Notes: a model not told the origin generated them from the letters alone. Positions 32,471-43,658 are shown, counted from the first letter of the stretch. The stretch: DNA of 64,000 nt from Saturnia japonica (GCA_033032175.1 CM065323.1:17174001-17238000), one strand, 5' to 3'. Numbers and translations are program-made.

Positions 32471-32804
32471 TTTCTTTTATTTATTTATTTACACACTATG
32501 CGTTAAATACGCAATGGCGGACTTAATGCCTAAGGCATTCTCTGCCAGTCAACCATTAGGTGATGCAGAGATAAATATTGGTAGGTGTAAAAGGTAAGGG
32601 GGTTTATTGAAATTATGTTTAACCAATTTAAAATCACAATATATAAATAAAATATCAACATCAAAACATAATATATATAAGACATATATAATACATATAT
32701 ACTACACATATACAATACATACACATAACAACATCATACATAAATATCAATACAATAAATAAAAATATAATTAGTCAACATTAAGTACTAAATACAGCAT
32801 TAAC
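32470..32804 (-). mobile_element. Second LINE tail inserted in the broken Tigger
   Basis: Ends at 32477-32491 in a TTTA microsatellite tail (plus-strand view). The body carries AATGGCGGACTTAATGCC and CATTCTCTGCCAGTCAACC, a 3'-UTR block common in moth LINEs. It splits the Tigger DNA-binding domain. Confidence 0.65.
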
Positions 32805-32988
32805 CAGATAATTCTGCTAAATGACACTGGTAAAGCCGACGTACCTTGACTTTAAAACTGAAACGATTAGATGACATCCTTGGCCACAGCACGTATCTTT
32901 TTCCCGATCTAATTTCTCGGAGAGCTTCTTTCGTATCTTCTTCGGTGTGATAGTTTATTTTCCTACATAACGGACGTTTCTTTGGCAT
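32805..32988 (-). pseudogene. Tigger transposase N-terminus
   Basis: Starts MPKKRPLCRKINYHTEED and TKEALREIRSGK, the beginning of the psq-type DNA-binding helix. The frame is lost after RSGK where a LINE tail has entered; the missing helix end (IPFSTLQRY) is at 32470. Confidence 0.75.
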
Positions 32989-33497
32989 TCTGTAAAAATA
33001 TGGGCTTTGTGTTCATTTTCGATTGTATTTAGACACACTTGTTTACCAGCACCAGCAGGTGTTCTACAAAGTGGACACAGTGGGTCGACTCACTGTGCCC
33101 GCTTTGGAAGTGACCTACTGTACACCAACCATGCCATTTTCAATTTATAACACAATAACAGAAACTTCTACTGTGCTGTCAGTCTCATAATACTGTCAAA
33201 TAAAATCTTAATAATCACTCATTACATAGATATGATAACTCAGTAGATAAAATTAATAGCTACAGAAGAAGAAAACAACAAAACTTACCAGATTTTTTTA
33301 CCTTTGCAGTATTAAAACACAAATTCACTTTTATATCGTACAATTACACTTCCGAGCGGCGCACTGACTACAGCAGTGACGGTAATACGGGAGCGCGAAT
33401 CTAGTGTGAAAAGGACGCAGCTATATCTCTACTCTTTAAGTTCAATATGGCGCTGACTCAGTGTACCCACATGACCCACTGACGCCACAACAACCCT

Positions 33498-34259
33498 AAA
33501 TGTAAAAGGAGGTGATTGAAAAGATGTTTTCTTCCGAACAAATCTCTTTTTTCTTTTGGGTGACCAGTCACAGAACCAGGAATTCTAAATCTATGACCGA
33601 TTGCGCGACTCATAGTCGATGAGATCGTCTAGGTGCCCGAGATTGTGATTGTGTAGATTGTAGTTGTCCCCGAAGTCATTCCTGATGTGCTAGGCTGAGG
33701 GTCTGATATTTCTGGGTGACGATTTTCAATATTTGTAACAACCTCGTTGACGGGAGGCGAACACTGGTGTCTGCGGAGATAAGGAAGTTTCACCCCAAAT
33801 AGGAAAATGCTCAAACCAATTACGTTCTGACATCACCAGGAGGTAGGATTGATGTATTTGTCTTCTATTTTTTATTTTCAATATCATCAGATTAAGTTGG
33901 TGTACTTCTCTTTTTGTTTATCGATGGCCCAAACATGCATAAACTTTTATAACAATTTATAAAAAGTTTTTTAATAAGCGGTAGGCATTTACTGCTTCCA
34001 GAACCATATGTAGAGTAGTAGGCAGTTAATTTTTTTTATATTAAACTTATGTACTTTTCGACATATAGCACGATATCCGAATCGTCCAGACTATCAATTA
34101 CCATGTATCGTGGTGAGGGTAGTTTAGGTGATTGCTGTTTTTTTACGAACCTGTAAACAGAGGTTTACGATATTCCCGTTCAGCATATCATATCACATGC
34201 ATATTCATCCTATATCACAGCCTCACAGCAGCTCATAGCAGTCATATTCATAGCTCATT
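33498..34259. other. Unassigned DNA, with second copy of a dispersed repeat
   Basis: A minus-strand frame at 33629-33814 (EISDPQPSTSGMTSG) is low-complexity and unassigned. 33786-33955 repeats 23240-23420. Confidence 0.45.
33786..33955 (+). repeat. Dispersed direct repeat, copy 2
   Basis: Same order of blocks as 23240-23420: GGAAAATGCTCAAACCAAT, AGGAGGTAGGATTGATGTAT, ATGGCCCAAACATGCATAAA. Roughly 85-90% alike by eye. Confidence 0.7.
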
Positions 34260-34985
34260 TTATTTTGTGCTTATGTAAGAAGTATTTTAGAATTTGCATC
34301 TCAAATATGGACTCCCTATTATAACATACATAGCCATAGAATTGAAAACATTCAAAATAAATTTTTGAAGATGCTGAAACGTCGTGATATGCTTTTATCA
34401 GCGGATATAAATGAGAACTTACGGAAATTGGGTATGTTATCCCTGAAACATAGACGCTTGGTAGCTGATCTGATGTTTTTATATAATTTGATGAACAATA
34501 AAATTGATTGTTCATGTTTGTTGGAACGAATTGGTCTAAGGACTACAACTAAACATATCCGTAAACCCCAGACCTTTCACGTTCGTTCAACCAAGACCAA
34601 TTATGCCCATAATTCAGTATTGATAAGATGTACACAGTTATATAATACTAAAGCTGAAAATTTCGACATATTTTCTGACAGTAATGCAGCGTTTAGAAGA
34701 AAAGCTATTGATTTATTCAGAGTTTGTTAAATATATGTGATTATTACACACACACACACACACACACACATACACACACACACATACACACATTCACGCC
34801 AGAAGCACTACATCGTTCTTTTTGATGCAAATAATATTTAATTAATAATTTCCTTGGGGTATAGAATTATTATAACTTTATTGTAATACGATTGAAATCA
34901 TTTTTGGCTAAGCCAATATTTCAACTTAATTATGTATGTAAGTTAGAATTTAAGAGCTGTAGATTTCTTGAAATAAATAAATATT
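34260..34985 (+). mobile_element. LINE 3' end with CA repeat
   Basis: The plus strand encodes the C-terminal part of a LINE reverse-transcriptase protein (KMLKRRDMLLSADI, LSLKHRRLVADLMFLYNLMN, AAFRRKAIDLFRVC, stop). Then come a (CA)n stretch at 34747-34790 and an A-rich tail with AATAAATAAA near 34972. It is 5'-truncated and a different family from the one at 7004. Confidence 0.75.
34747..34790 (+). repeat. CA microsatellite
   Basis: Interrupted (CA)n run in the 3' UTR of the LINE fragment. Confidence 0.95.
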
Positions 34986-35765
34986 CACAATGTCACTTTT
35001 ATAAGGATATGAATTTTTAGGAAATTAATCTTAAGATTTCCAAATAATATCTGTGTTCTTATAAAATGGAGCCTTCCTTAACATGCTTTTTTGTTAGTGA
35101 CATCAGGAGACTGCAAGTTGATCTTTTGACGTAATTATAATACCCATGGCACGATAGCGTAATAAACATATAACTCGTCCACAGAGGTATCGTACCACAT
35201 TGGCTATTAAAAGATGTGTTCTCGCATTTATAGACTTCGAACATTGTGTGACAGGCTCCAAAAGATATTCAATCTTATTGAGAATTTTTTGCACAATTTC
35301 CTTACCTAACCTAATTCTTGACACATATTCTGTATCATCATATTTGTCCTAAATTTTAATTCTGTCTGGATAGACTGCTTCTTCATCTCAAAATAGTAAA
35401 GATGAAAGAGATGTTGAAAACATGTCACAAAAAAGAATGTAACATTAAACTTAAAGAAAAATGCTTTTTGTTTCCCTAATGGATGACTAATGGACTAATC
35501 CTTCATTAAAATTTAACAAATGAAGTGACAAAATAAAGTATGTCAAAAGTTTCTTCCAACGAAAAACAGCTAATAACAGATGGAAAATTAATTTTCAAGG
35601 GTCATTATATTAGTCCTTTTAATGGATGTTTTTGCAATGCACATAAATGTTTAATGGAGGATAAACTTATAATGGCAGTATTAAGACTTGAAGTTTTTTG
35701 CAACTGTGTTAACACACCCGGCGTAGTAAACTGAGTTGGCGCAATGGGGCGGGCAACTGTCAGAT
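34986..35765. other. Unassigned DNA left of the ISL2EU element
   Basis: Short open frames only (35103-35324 minus, 35540-35734 plus). None shows a domain. The plus frame SFNGCFCNAHK is cysteine-rich but has no known pattern. Confidence 0.4.
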
Positions 35766-35842
35766 TGGCGCTAGTTGAGATAGGTCCCACAGCAAGCACT
35801 GTTTTGTATGAAAAATATCACATTTGTAAAAAATATATAAAA

Positions 35843-37591
35843 TTGACGCGATGTTGTGTTCCAAATTGCAGTGAAACTGCAACCCATCACTTTCCTAAGG
35901 ATAAAAAAATTATGAAACTGTGGCTTAGAGCAATACGTCGCATTGATTTTATCCCTAAAAGTGGATCGAGGTTATGTCGAAAACATTTTAAAGAAAGCGA
36001 TTTTATACAGATTAGCAAATATACAGGTAAATGTTTTAAAAGTATATTTGAGTGTAAATAAATACATTTATGTTATAATTTGAATCACGAGGAACAATCT
36101 TTGAAGTAACTATGATTTGCCATTATTTCTCTTTTAAGAGTTTTATGCGTATTCGACATAAACGAATACACATATACGCAAAGCTTTTAAGAAGATAACA
36201 TTAATTTCCTTTCATAATTTGTATGTAAACAGATATGCCTAATGTTGTACTGTAAGCTGCCAGTGGGTAAATAGGATATAGATATTCCTGTTCATCAAGT
36301 AAACTACAATTTCAATGATAGACACCATACACTTACAACATATAACGTAATACAAAATTAAAGTAGTAAATGTTGTGTATTTTTTTTTATAGGAGTTAGT
36401 CATCAGCACAGATTTCTTAAAAAATCAGCTGTACCTTCTATTTTCTCATGGCACGAGAAACCAGGTTCAAAGCAGGTAGAAGCAAGAGAAGAACGTGTTA
36501 AGATTCGTAATTATAGAAAAAGCCTATTTCAAGATGTGCCTACAACTTCAAGTGTGCCATTTCAAGAACAGCGTGAAGAAAGTGCTGGTATTTCATATAC
36601 TATAGATATTCCTGGGGCTGAGACATTGGTGCCTATAAGTTCAGATGTAGTCAAACAAGATAAACAAATTACTCAAGGAACACAGACATCAAACATTTTA
36701 AGATTATTTTCAACTGTATTATTGTTAACTGATAATGAATCAGTTTTATTTTATACAGGTTTAGAAACCTATAGTAAATTTTCTCTTGTACTATCATCTC
36801 TACTGCCAATGGCATATGAAATCAAATACAGATGGAGTAGAGTTATCGGTTTATCGATAGAAGATCAATTTTTAATACTCCTTATAAAGTTGCGAAGAAA
36901 TAAACCTGACTTTGAACTTGGAAAACTGTTTTGTGTCAGCAAAACTGAAGTTTACAATATAATTGTGACATGGATACATTTTGTAAGTGATATCTGGAGT
37001 CTCATAGATATATGGCCTAGTCGTGAATTAGTGAATTTCTATATGCCCAGTAACTTTAGAAAAAATAATCCTTCTACCAGAGTAATAATAGATGGTACTG
37101 AAATTCCCATTGAAAAACCAAGCCAGCCAGTAGCACAAAAAGTGTCTTTCAGTCAGTACAAACATAAAAACACATTAAAGTTCTTAGTTGGATCGTCACC
37201 AGGAGGGCTATTAACCTATTGCTCTGGAGCATATGCTGGATCAACAAGTGACCGTCAAATTGTTGAACGGAGTGACCTGTTTAATTTGTGTGAACAAGGT
37301 GACAGCATCATGGCAGACCGTGGTTTTAATGTCCAAGATCTATTTATAAACAAACATGTTGGGATAAATATTCCAACATTTCTAAAAGGAAAGTCACAAA
37401 TCCCACATATATTATTAAAAAAAGATCAAAAACTAGCTAGCCAACGTGTACATATTGAAAGATTAATAGGTTTAACAAAGACTTATAAAATACTTACTAA
37501 CGAATTAAATCAGAATTATGTACCATTAGCTACAAAAATATTTAGAATTTGTGTGATGCTATGTAATTTTAGAGAAGGAATTATAAATTAA
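35843..37591 (+). CDS. ISL2EU transposase (THAP domain plus DDE_Tnp_4)
   Basis: Two exons: 35843-36026 (donor GTAAAT) and 36393-37591 (acceptor TTTTTTTATAG), joined in phase. Exon 1 is a THAP zinc finger: RCCVPNCSETATHHFPKDKK, LWLRAIRR, RLCRKHFKESDF. Exon 2 has a linker, a helix-turn-helix (FELGKLFCVSKTEVYNII) and a DDE core: RVIIDGTEIPI (first Asp), IMADRGFNVQD (second Asp) and HIERLIGLTKTYKIL (Glu). No stop or shift interrupts it. The natural start probably was the codon now reading TTG at 35843-35845, just before ACGCGATGTTGT. An ATG in frame at 35744 lies outside the element's left end. The enzyme would bind the ends with THAP and move the element. Confidence 0.85.
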
Positions 37592-38915
37592 AAATCATAT
37601 GAGTAAAAATAATCTATTTCTTCATATTATCATAATTATAATATAGATATTTGTTTAAAACTTCTTTTTTGAAATAATTTTCATAAAAGAAATCCAGTTT
37701 AGTCAACATATAATGAATATAAGGTTCATCTCGAAATACATTTATAACTTTTAAATCTTTGTAGGTGTACACTATAAAATTACAAAATTTCCTACCAGTA
37801 CAGTATAATTGCCCTTGTAGTTGGTAATAATAGGATGTACCAGGTTTCACATTAAAATGTTATTAATTTTTGTCAAATATGGCACACTTGTACAGCTTAT
37901 CATTTGGAACCTACTTGCATATGGACATTTAATTTCTATCAATGTTTCAGTTCCTAATAAGGCAACTGGAGAAGCTGCAAGATATGGTCGTTCCTTGCTC
38001 ATAAAAAGCCCACACTGTACAACTGTTAATTCATATGTCTCACAGATTTTTTTAAGGCAATTTTCTCATTTATAATACCATGACTTGTAGCTCTGGAGTG
38101 AAATGAATGCTTTTCTAGAATTTGGTTAGCATAACTATTCATTGTCGTGAGTTTTAAATGACATATTGTGTGAAAATTACTGACAGTTAATCTATGTCTC
38201 CTTTGAAATATCCATTCAACACTTGATGTCTGGCCTCTTGTGTTTTGTTCCATTTCTTCAATTTGTTCCTCGGAGATTTGATGCAATTTCAAATCATTAA
38301 GCACTTTAAGTTGTGGGTTTACTGATGAATAATCATGATCTAATTCTATTGCATAGGGATTGGCAGGTTCAAATAATTGTTTCAGTGGCATGCTACTATT
38401 AGGAAAATTAAGTTTGTACTAAGTTTCTAATTCTAGAATTGTAATTTTTTTTGTTAATTTTTTTTAATGGATATGGTTCATAAGTAAATGTTTGTCTTCT
38501 TCTTGGTAGTTTTTCTGCACGAACAGGGGTACCAGTGTATGGATTTTTTGGAGCATGGAATTGTTGTAATTTTTGAGTGCAAGTTTCATGTAATAACATC
38601 ATTTTACCATTAATCATGTGCTCAACACCCAATAATAAAACTGCCACATGCTTACAGGTTGCATTATTACCACTTCCTGCTGGACATTCACAGTGTGTTT
38701 CTTCGATATTTCCATACAAGTCTGATTTTATATTTACTTCAAAGTAAAGATTTTTCATTGTTTTTCTACATATTCCTTTGATATAGGTACCAGAAATAAC
38801 TATGTGTGATCGAGCTGTTACTAAATGCCGAGATTCATATAGATCTATAGTCTTTTTCATTTTCTTGTCAGTGCTGTAAGTAAATTAATAAAAATAAATT
38901 ACAAATTAATGTGTA

Positions 38916-41900
38916 GGGGAGAGGGGGGCACCTTTGAACACTTTTTAGTTATTAAATTATATTTCTCATATGGTTTTATAAATCAAGATGTATTATATTT
39001 TATAAATAATTATGGGGTTTATACTAAATAATAAAAATGATATTTGTTTATTTTGACCCATCAAACTAACGCAATTTCCATTTTTTTTAAACTATATTTT
39101 GTTCAAATCTACCCCATCCGCGGGGCAGATTTGAAACCCCTAGGGGCAGTATTGAAAAACCGGGATAAAATAAAAACCACGTAACTTAGAATATAATCAA
39201 CACTATATTTAAGTTATTTTCCTCTCATATTATCATTGAACATAGACATTGATACCTACACTAGTTATTACCTTAAATAAATTGTATAAAACTCTAAACA
39301 GTCTGGGGCAATCTTGAACAAGAATAAACTAACTTGCAAGTTTTAAAAGAGATCAATATGAATATTGCAAAACAATCACTGAAAGGTACCTTTATGAAAC
39401 CTATCTTAAAAACATGACAAAGAGTCTTAAGAACGTTCTTTAAAAGCTTTAAATTATAAAATAAACAATCAAAATAGCCTTAAAAGCCAGGACGAAAAAA
39501 CATAAAAATTAAAAAGAAACAAATTGAAACATTGGTAGTTAGAACTTAGCCTAGCTTAAATTTACTAAAGTCAAATTTGAATGTTAAAAGAGCAGCTGTT
39601 CGTGAAGTTCCTGCAATAGGACATGGTTTTGGAAGTTTCTTCACAATATCCGTAATAGGAATGAAAGATTGATCTTCTTTGTCAGGGAACCTAAATTTAT
39701 AACCAAACATCTTTTTCATTAAAGAAACTAAAAACATACTTTCGTCTTTTCGTTTAATAATAGACACAAAATACATTTGTGCATCATTTTTGGTAGAGTG
39801 ACATTTTACCAATACATAATCATTTTCATTTAAATCCTCATTTCTCAAATATTGAATTGATTCTCCCTCGGCAACTTGAGCATTAAAATCAGAACTACTT
39901 AGACTATCACTTGCATACATATCAGAATCATCATGCAAAGATATATTTACATCTGATTCTGAGATTGGTTGATCACCTCGCGAAGTTTTCTTCTTCTTGG
40001 TATTTGTACAAGTGTTTTTAGCCGTAGATTTACCTCGTTTTGATAAAGGAACAATTGAAGTTTTGCGTTTAATGCGGTCTAGATAAGCTGCTTCTATTGC
40101 GTGTTTTTCTGGAGTGTCAGTTAAAATACGCGAGGACCCTTTCTTTCTTCTTTTTCTTCCAGTACGAGGAGCCGCTTTTGGATAAGGTCTTATTGCTTCA
40201 GGAGTTATTAACCCTATTGGAGCTTTATCATTTCCCTCAGTGGTTGTTTCAAGTTCATCTAATTCATAGTCAAGTTCATGGGGAGGTTGAGATGTAGGGT
40301 TTGTGGTTGTGAGTTGACTTATATTCTCAAAATTAGCAACAACCGGACCTGTATCAATAGCCTTGGTGGGTGTAATTACAGGTTGATCAACTTCTATATC
40401 TTCAACATCAGTGGCGTCACTGTCGATTGCGGATGGTGCAGGAAAAACAATTTGAGACACTTCAATGGCCTGAGTGACTGTTATTACAGATTGATCCACA
40501 TCAAGATCTGCAGCAATAGGGGCATTGTTGTTATCACTATGAGGCACAGAAGCACTAACCTGAAATAACATCTCAACAGTTTGATCAATCGCTACATTTT
40601 CTAATGCAACAATCAAAGGTGCTTGTTGCGCAGGAACAGGCCTATTAGTCACTTCTGAACATTCAAAGTCATCATCTGTGAATTTGTTTCTCGAAAATGG
40701 ATATATCCCTGCCGCAGAAAATCCCGATGTGATGTTATTGATAGTGTGTGAAGCATTATATGCGGGACTAACAATACTCGCCAGATCGTGAATAGTGATG
40801 GTTCTTCCCGCATGATTAAGCAACCAATCATTTTGAGCGACCGCGAGCTTTGCTTTAAAAGGACTGTTTACTGCAACGTCGAGTGGCTGCAGTTTATGAG
40901 TGCAGTGAGGAGGGAATGTTAATAATACCATGCCGTTTTCTCTCGAAAAATTTATAGCGTCTATTGTGCAGTGGCTCTCGTGGTTGTCAAGTAATATTAG
41001 TATTTGGTCATCTTTCGTGCATCTAACGGTTTTTTGTATATGTTGAAGAACTTTGAGAAATAAAGGCCCTGTCACCCAACCACTAGACGGACTGTTAGCA
41101 AATCCATTGCTTCCTACAGGAGCTTCATTAAGCATAGAGTCATGGAATCGGGCCCTTGGAAAAATAAATACTGGGGGAATGGTATTCCCCACAGCATTAA
41201 CAATGGCACACATAGTGATTAGTTGGCCTCGTTCGGCGGAAACTCCTTGTCCTACTTGTTTTTGTCCTGTTTTAGCTATTACATTAGGCGCTTGTACAAC
41301 CGTCATTATGTTAGTTTCATCCAAGTTGTAAATGCGAGCTGGAGTAAAATTTCCTCGTTGTATTATTTTTTCATAGTTATTATAAAACATCATAACGTTA
41401 TGTCTGTTAAAACTGGTAGATCTAGAAAGGCTTGTATTTTCGGGTTTTCGTAATGATAAAATTGGATGCCTCTTCATAAATCCTTTCATCCATTCAATAC
41501 CCGCCATCTTATTGTTTATCCACTTCTCAAGACACTTTTCTAAGGCATTAGCATATTGGTATGCCAATTCTCTCCCTTGTACGTAGGTCAGGCCGTAGTT
41601 AATTTTAGACAATCTTAAGAAATACTTTGTCAGCATATATTCCTCATCATTTGTAAAAACTTGACAAACTGTGTGTTTGCTACTATATTCTTTACTTTTT
41701 GGAGTAATATTCTCTTTAAATTTTTTAACTCTGTAGTATAAAGTAGTTGGTTTTATGTTATATATAGCAGCAGCAGTTCTCAGCTTCATGCCATTGTTGA
41801 CAACACATAATACAGCTCTTTCGGCATCGTCTTCATTCACAGAATTTTCTTTTTTCTTTTTGTAATTTCTTACCATGATGACTGAAACAAGAAACCAATG

Positions 41901-42426
41901 ACAAATTTAAAAATTAAAATGAATGAATAAAAATTAAATGAAAAAATAAAAATTGAAAAATCTCATTATGGATGCGTATTCACTTGGTTAGGTACCAATC
42001 GGGGCACTTTAGAACATTTTATTCAAAAGTGCCCAGCAATTTTGATCAAATCTGCCCCAACACCATCTTGCCTAAATAAACATCTCTGGACGAAAACTTA
42101 CTAGAGTTCAAATTAATTTTCATTTGTAATACTCGGGATATAATATATACAACGCAATAAAATAATAATAATTTGAAAATAATACTTACCTTGTCAGTAA
42201 TTTGCTTACAAATAAAAAAATATTTATTTACTCTGGTCTTAGTAAACAAACCAGCGAATGATTTTGAAAATTACACTGACATTGACGTTAGTTGGAAACT
42301 GACAGCTGTTTAGGTCGGTGTTACCAGTATTAAAATAGTTTCAGAGGTTAGGAATGATAAAGGATCCGTTCATAAAACAAACAATTCAAAACTGCCTCTG
42401 CTCTAAACTGCCCCCCCCCCCTCCCC
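38916..42426 (-). mobile_element. Apparently complete pogo/Tigger element with TA duplication
   Basis: 3.5 kb, flanked by TA on both sides (38914-38915 and 42427-42428). Ends are inverted repeats: left GGGGAGAGGGGGGCA, right (minus strand) GGGGAGGGGGGGGGGGCAG. Subterminal copies of a GGGGCA...TTGAAC motif lie inside both ends (for example GGGGCAGATTTGAAAC near 39122 and GGGGCACTTTAGAACA near 42001). The single gene inside is uninterrupted. It sits in the intron of the ISL2EU second gene, 42 bases from that gene's exon 3. Confidence 0.88.
39546..41876 (-). CDS. Full-length pogo/Tigger transposase
   Basis: 776 codons in one exon, with no defects seen. Residues ~1-60 are a psq-type helix-turn-helix (MKLRTAAAIYNIKPTTLYYR). 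~75-145 is a CENP-B-type HTH (TYVQGRELAYQYANAL, MAGIEWMKGFMKRH). ~175-380 is the DDE_1 core with ARIYNLDETNIMT, LILLLDNHESHCT and THKLQPLDVAVNSPFK as the three Asp blocks. A long acidic and basic tail (~390-776) includes the Lys/Arg-rich GRKRRKKGSSRI, probably nuclear targeting, and a C-terminal part (LVKCHSTKNDAQMYFV) that looks folded. Start at the first Met (MVRNYKKKKENS). It would excise and insert the element at TA. Confidence 0.92.
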   Translation of the reverse strand: MVRNYKKKKENSVNEDDAERAVLCVVNNGMKLRTAAAIYNIKPTTLYYRVKKFKENITPKSKEYSSKHTVCQVFTNDEEYMLTKYFLRLSKINYGLTYVQGRELAYQYANALEKCLEKWINNKMAGIEWMKGFMKRHPILSLRKPENTSLSRSTSFNRHNVMMFYNNYEKIIQRGNFTPARIYNLDETNIMTVVQAPNVIAKTGQKQVGQGVSAERGQLITMCAIVNAVGNTIPPVFIFPRARFHDSMLNEAPVGSNGFANSPSSGWVTGPLFLKVLQHIQKTVRCTKDDQILILLDNHESHCTIDAINFSRENGMVLLTFPPHCTHKLQPLDVAVNSPFKAKLAVAQNDWLLNHAGRTITIHDLASIVSPAYNASHTINNITSGFSAAGIYPFSRNKFTDDDFECSEVTNRPVPAQQAPLIVALENVAIDQTVEMLFQVSASVPHSDNNNAPIAADLDVDQSVITVTQAIEVSQIVFPAPSAIDSDATDVEDIEVDQPVITPTKAIDTGPVVANFENISQLTTTNPTSQPPHELDYELDELETTTEGNDKAPIGLITPEAIRPYPKAAPRTGRKRRKKGSSRILTDTPEKHAIEAAYLDRIKRKTSIVPLSKRGKSTAKNTCTNTKKKKTSRGDQPISESDVNISLHDDSDMYASDSLSSSDFNAQVAEGESIQYLRNEDLNENDYVLVKCHSTKNDAQMYFVSIIKRKDESMFLVSLMKKMFGYKFRFPDKEDQSFIPITDIVKKLPKPCPIAGTSRTAALLTFKFDFSKFKLG

Positions 42427-43599
42427 TATATTTTATTTAATTGACATTATACATATCATAATCATATGAAATTCCCGCTTAATAGAAATACACCTAAGTA
42501 TGGAAAGGGGTATAAAATGGTCTTTAAAAAAACATTTGTAAGACAGGTATATACAGAAGAATAACTTTTAGCAAAACTAGTGTTCCTTCTTTAATTACAG
42601 AACAATGAGGGGTCAAATGTGTTTTCAACTTTACTGTTTCATATTTATTTTGAACAAAATATTGTAATATGTACTTACAAGGTTAGATAATGCCTTATTT
42701 GTGTTTTACTTAGTGGAGGTAAGCTTGTGCTGCTGTTTATGTCACGGTAAGACTCATTTGATGGCAGTTGCATAGCTTGTTCTTCATCATCCAAATGTTT
42801 AGTATGTCCAAAATTAAAATTTGTGTCATAAGACTCCAACCTGAAAATAGGGTGAATAAATAATACACAAAAACACAACATCAAGCATATATTCGAGATA
42901 TATACATAGTGCAGAGGTATATTATTAAGTATGCACAGTTTTAACTGTGATATAAAAATATATCCCTAAATAGTGTAACAGAATCAGTCATTCATGTTTG
43001 TCTCTTTATGTGCATAGAACTTAAAAATTTCTTGATTGATGAACATTTTTCGAGAAAGGTTCTAGTATACAACTCATTCTTATTTAATTTTCCTGAGCAA
43101 AGCGAAGGCGGGTGTGGTTATTAAGTTTATAAACACGCGTTTCATACCGCAGCTAATCAGCAGATTCAAATAAAATTTTGTACACAGAATCTTTGTTTTC
43201 GTTAAACATTCTTATTACTTTCAACCCTGATAAACTCGTGTGATGTAAAACTATAATATAACTGCAAAATAACGGGGCCATGCGTATGATGCACCTTACC
43301 TTTCAATAAGATCTGCTTTTCTTCCACGCAAAGAAGCACCTCGTTTTCGTAATTCTTCCTTTAGTTCAGTTACTCTCCAGGAAGAATACATGTTTTTAAA
43401 GCAATAATCTAAATTATTGAACAACCCAAAGGCCAAACAAACGAAAATTTCAAATCGAAAGAAATGTCAAATAAATTGAACAGGGGACCTATCTATTCTA
43501 ACGCCATCTGTTTTTAGCTTTCACCGGTCGTCCCATTAAACTAAAAATATTTAGAGTTGTAGAGTGTATACGTGTATTTATGTGTATGTGCGTGCAAGC

Positions 43600-43658
43600 A
43601 TGCGTGTGGGTGTGGGTGCGTATGTGTGTGTCTTTACGTGTGTGTGTGTGTGTGTGTA
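43600..43658 (+). repeat. GT microsatellite
   Basis: Imperfect then perfect (GT)n run ending GTGTGTGTGTACC. Confidence 0.9.

Larger units (their letters stand above)
30738..33497 (-). mobile_element. Broken pogo/Tigger transposon
   Basis: Minus-strand element. The right end at about 33497 reads (minus strand) TAGGGTTGTTGTGGCGTCAG and is followed by GTGGGTC/GACTCA-type subterminal repeats near 33075. The transposase gene runs 33000 to 30738 but is interrupted by two LINE tails (32470-32800 and 31622-32145) and at least one frameshift near 31515. The left end is not found beyond the hAT relic. Confidence 0.75.
37614..43391 (-). pseudogene. ISL2EU second gene: SAP, SWIM and YqaJ nuclease domains
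   Basis: Minus-strand gene with exons 43300-43391, 42679-42840 and 38873 downward, in-phase GT-AG joins. Exon 1 is a SAP DNA-binding motif (VTELKEELRKRGASLRGRKA). Exon 3 has a SWIM zinc finger (CECPAGSGNNATCKHVAVLL). Then comes a YqaJ/lambda-exonuclease-like domain (WIFQRRHRLTVSNFHTIC, GIINEKIAL, LAASPVALLG, LIEIKCPY). Frame shifts near 38420, 38045 (in an A-run) and 37870 break the YqaJ part. The usual LAASPDG is altered to LAASPVA. In ISL2EU elements this protein accompanies the transposase; its exact job is not known to me. The intron at 38874-42678 carries a Tigger element. Confidence 0.8.
35766..43506. mobile_element. ISL2EU-type DNA transposon with a nested Tigger
   Basis: The ends pair as inverted repeats: left TGGCGCTAGTTGAGATAGGTCCC (split here as TGGCGCTAG and GAGATAGGTCCC), right on the minus strand TGGCGTTAG and TAGATAGGTCCC. 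Two genes converge: a THAP plus DDE transposase on the plus strand and a SAP-SWIM-YqaJ gene on the minus strand. This pair is characteristic of the ISL2EU superfamily. Without the nested Tigger (38916-42426) it is about 4.2 kb. The target duplication is not clean. Confidence 0.75.

Noticed and set aside
27290..33497. One single Tigger element spanning the whole interval
   Set aside because: The left block has the same orientation as the right end instead of being inverted, and unrelated piggyBac-like and hAT-like relics lie between, so a single element is not supported.
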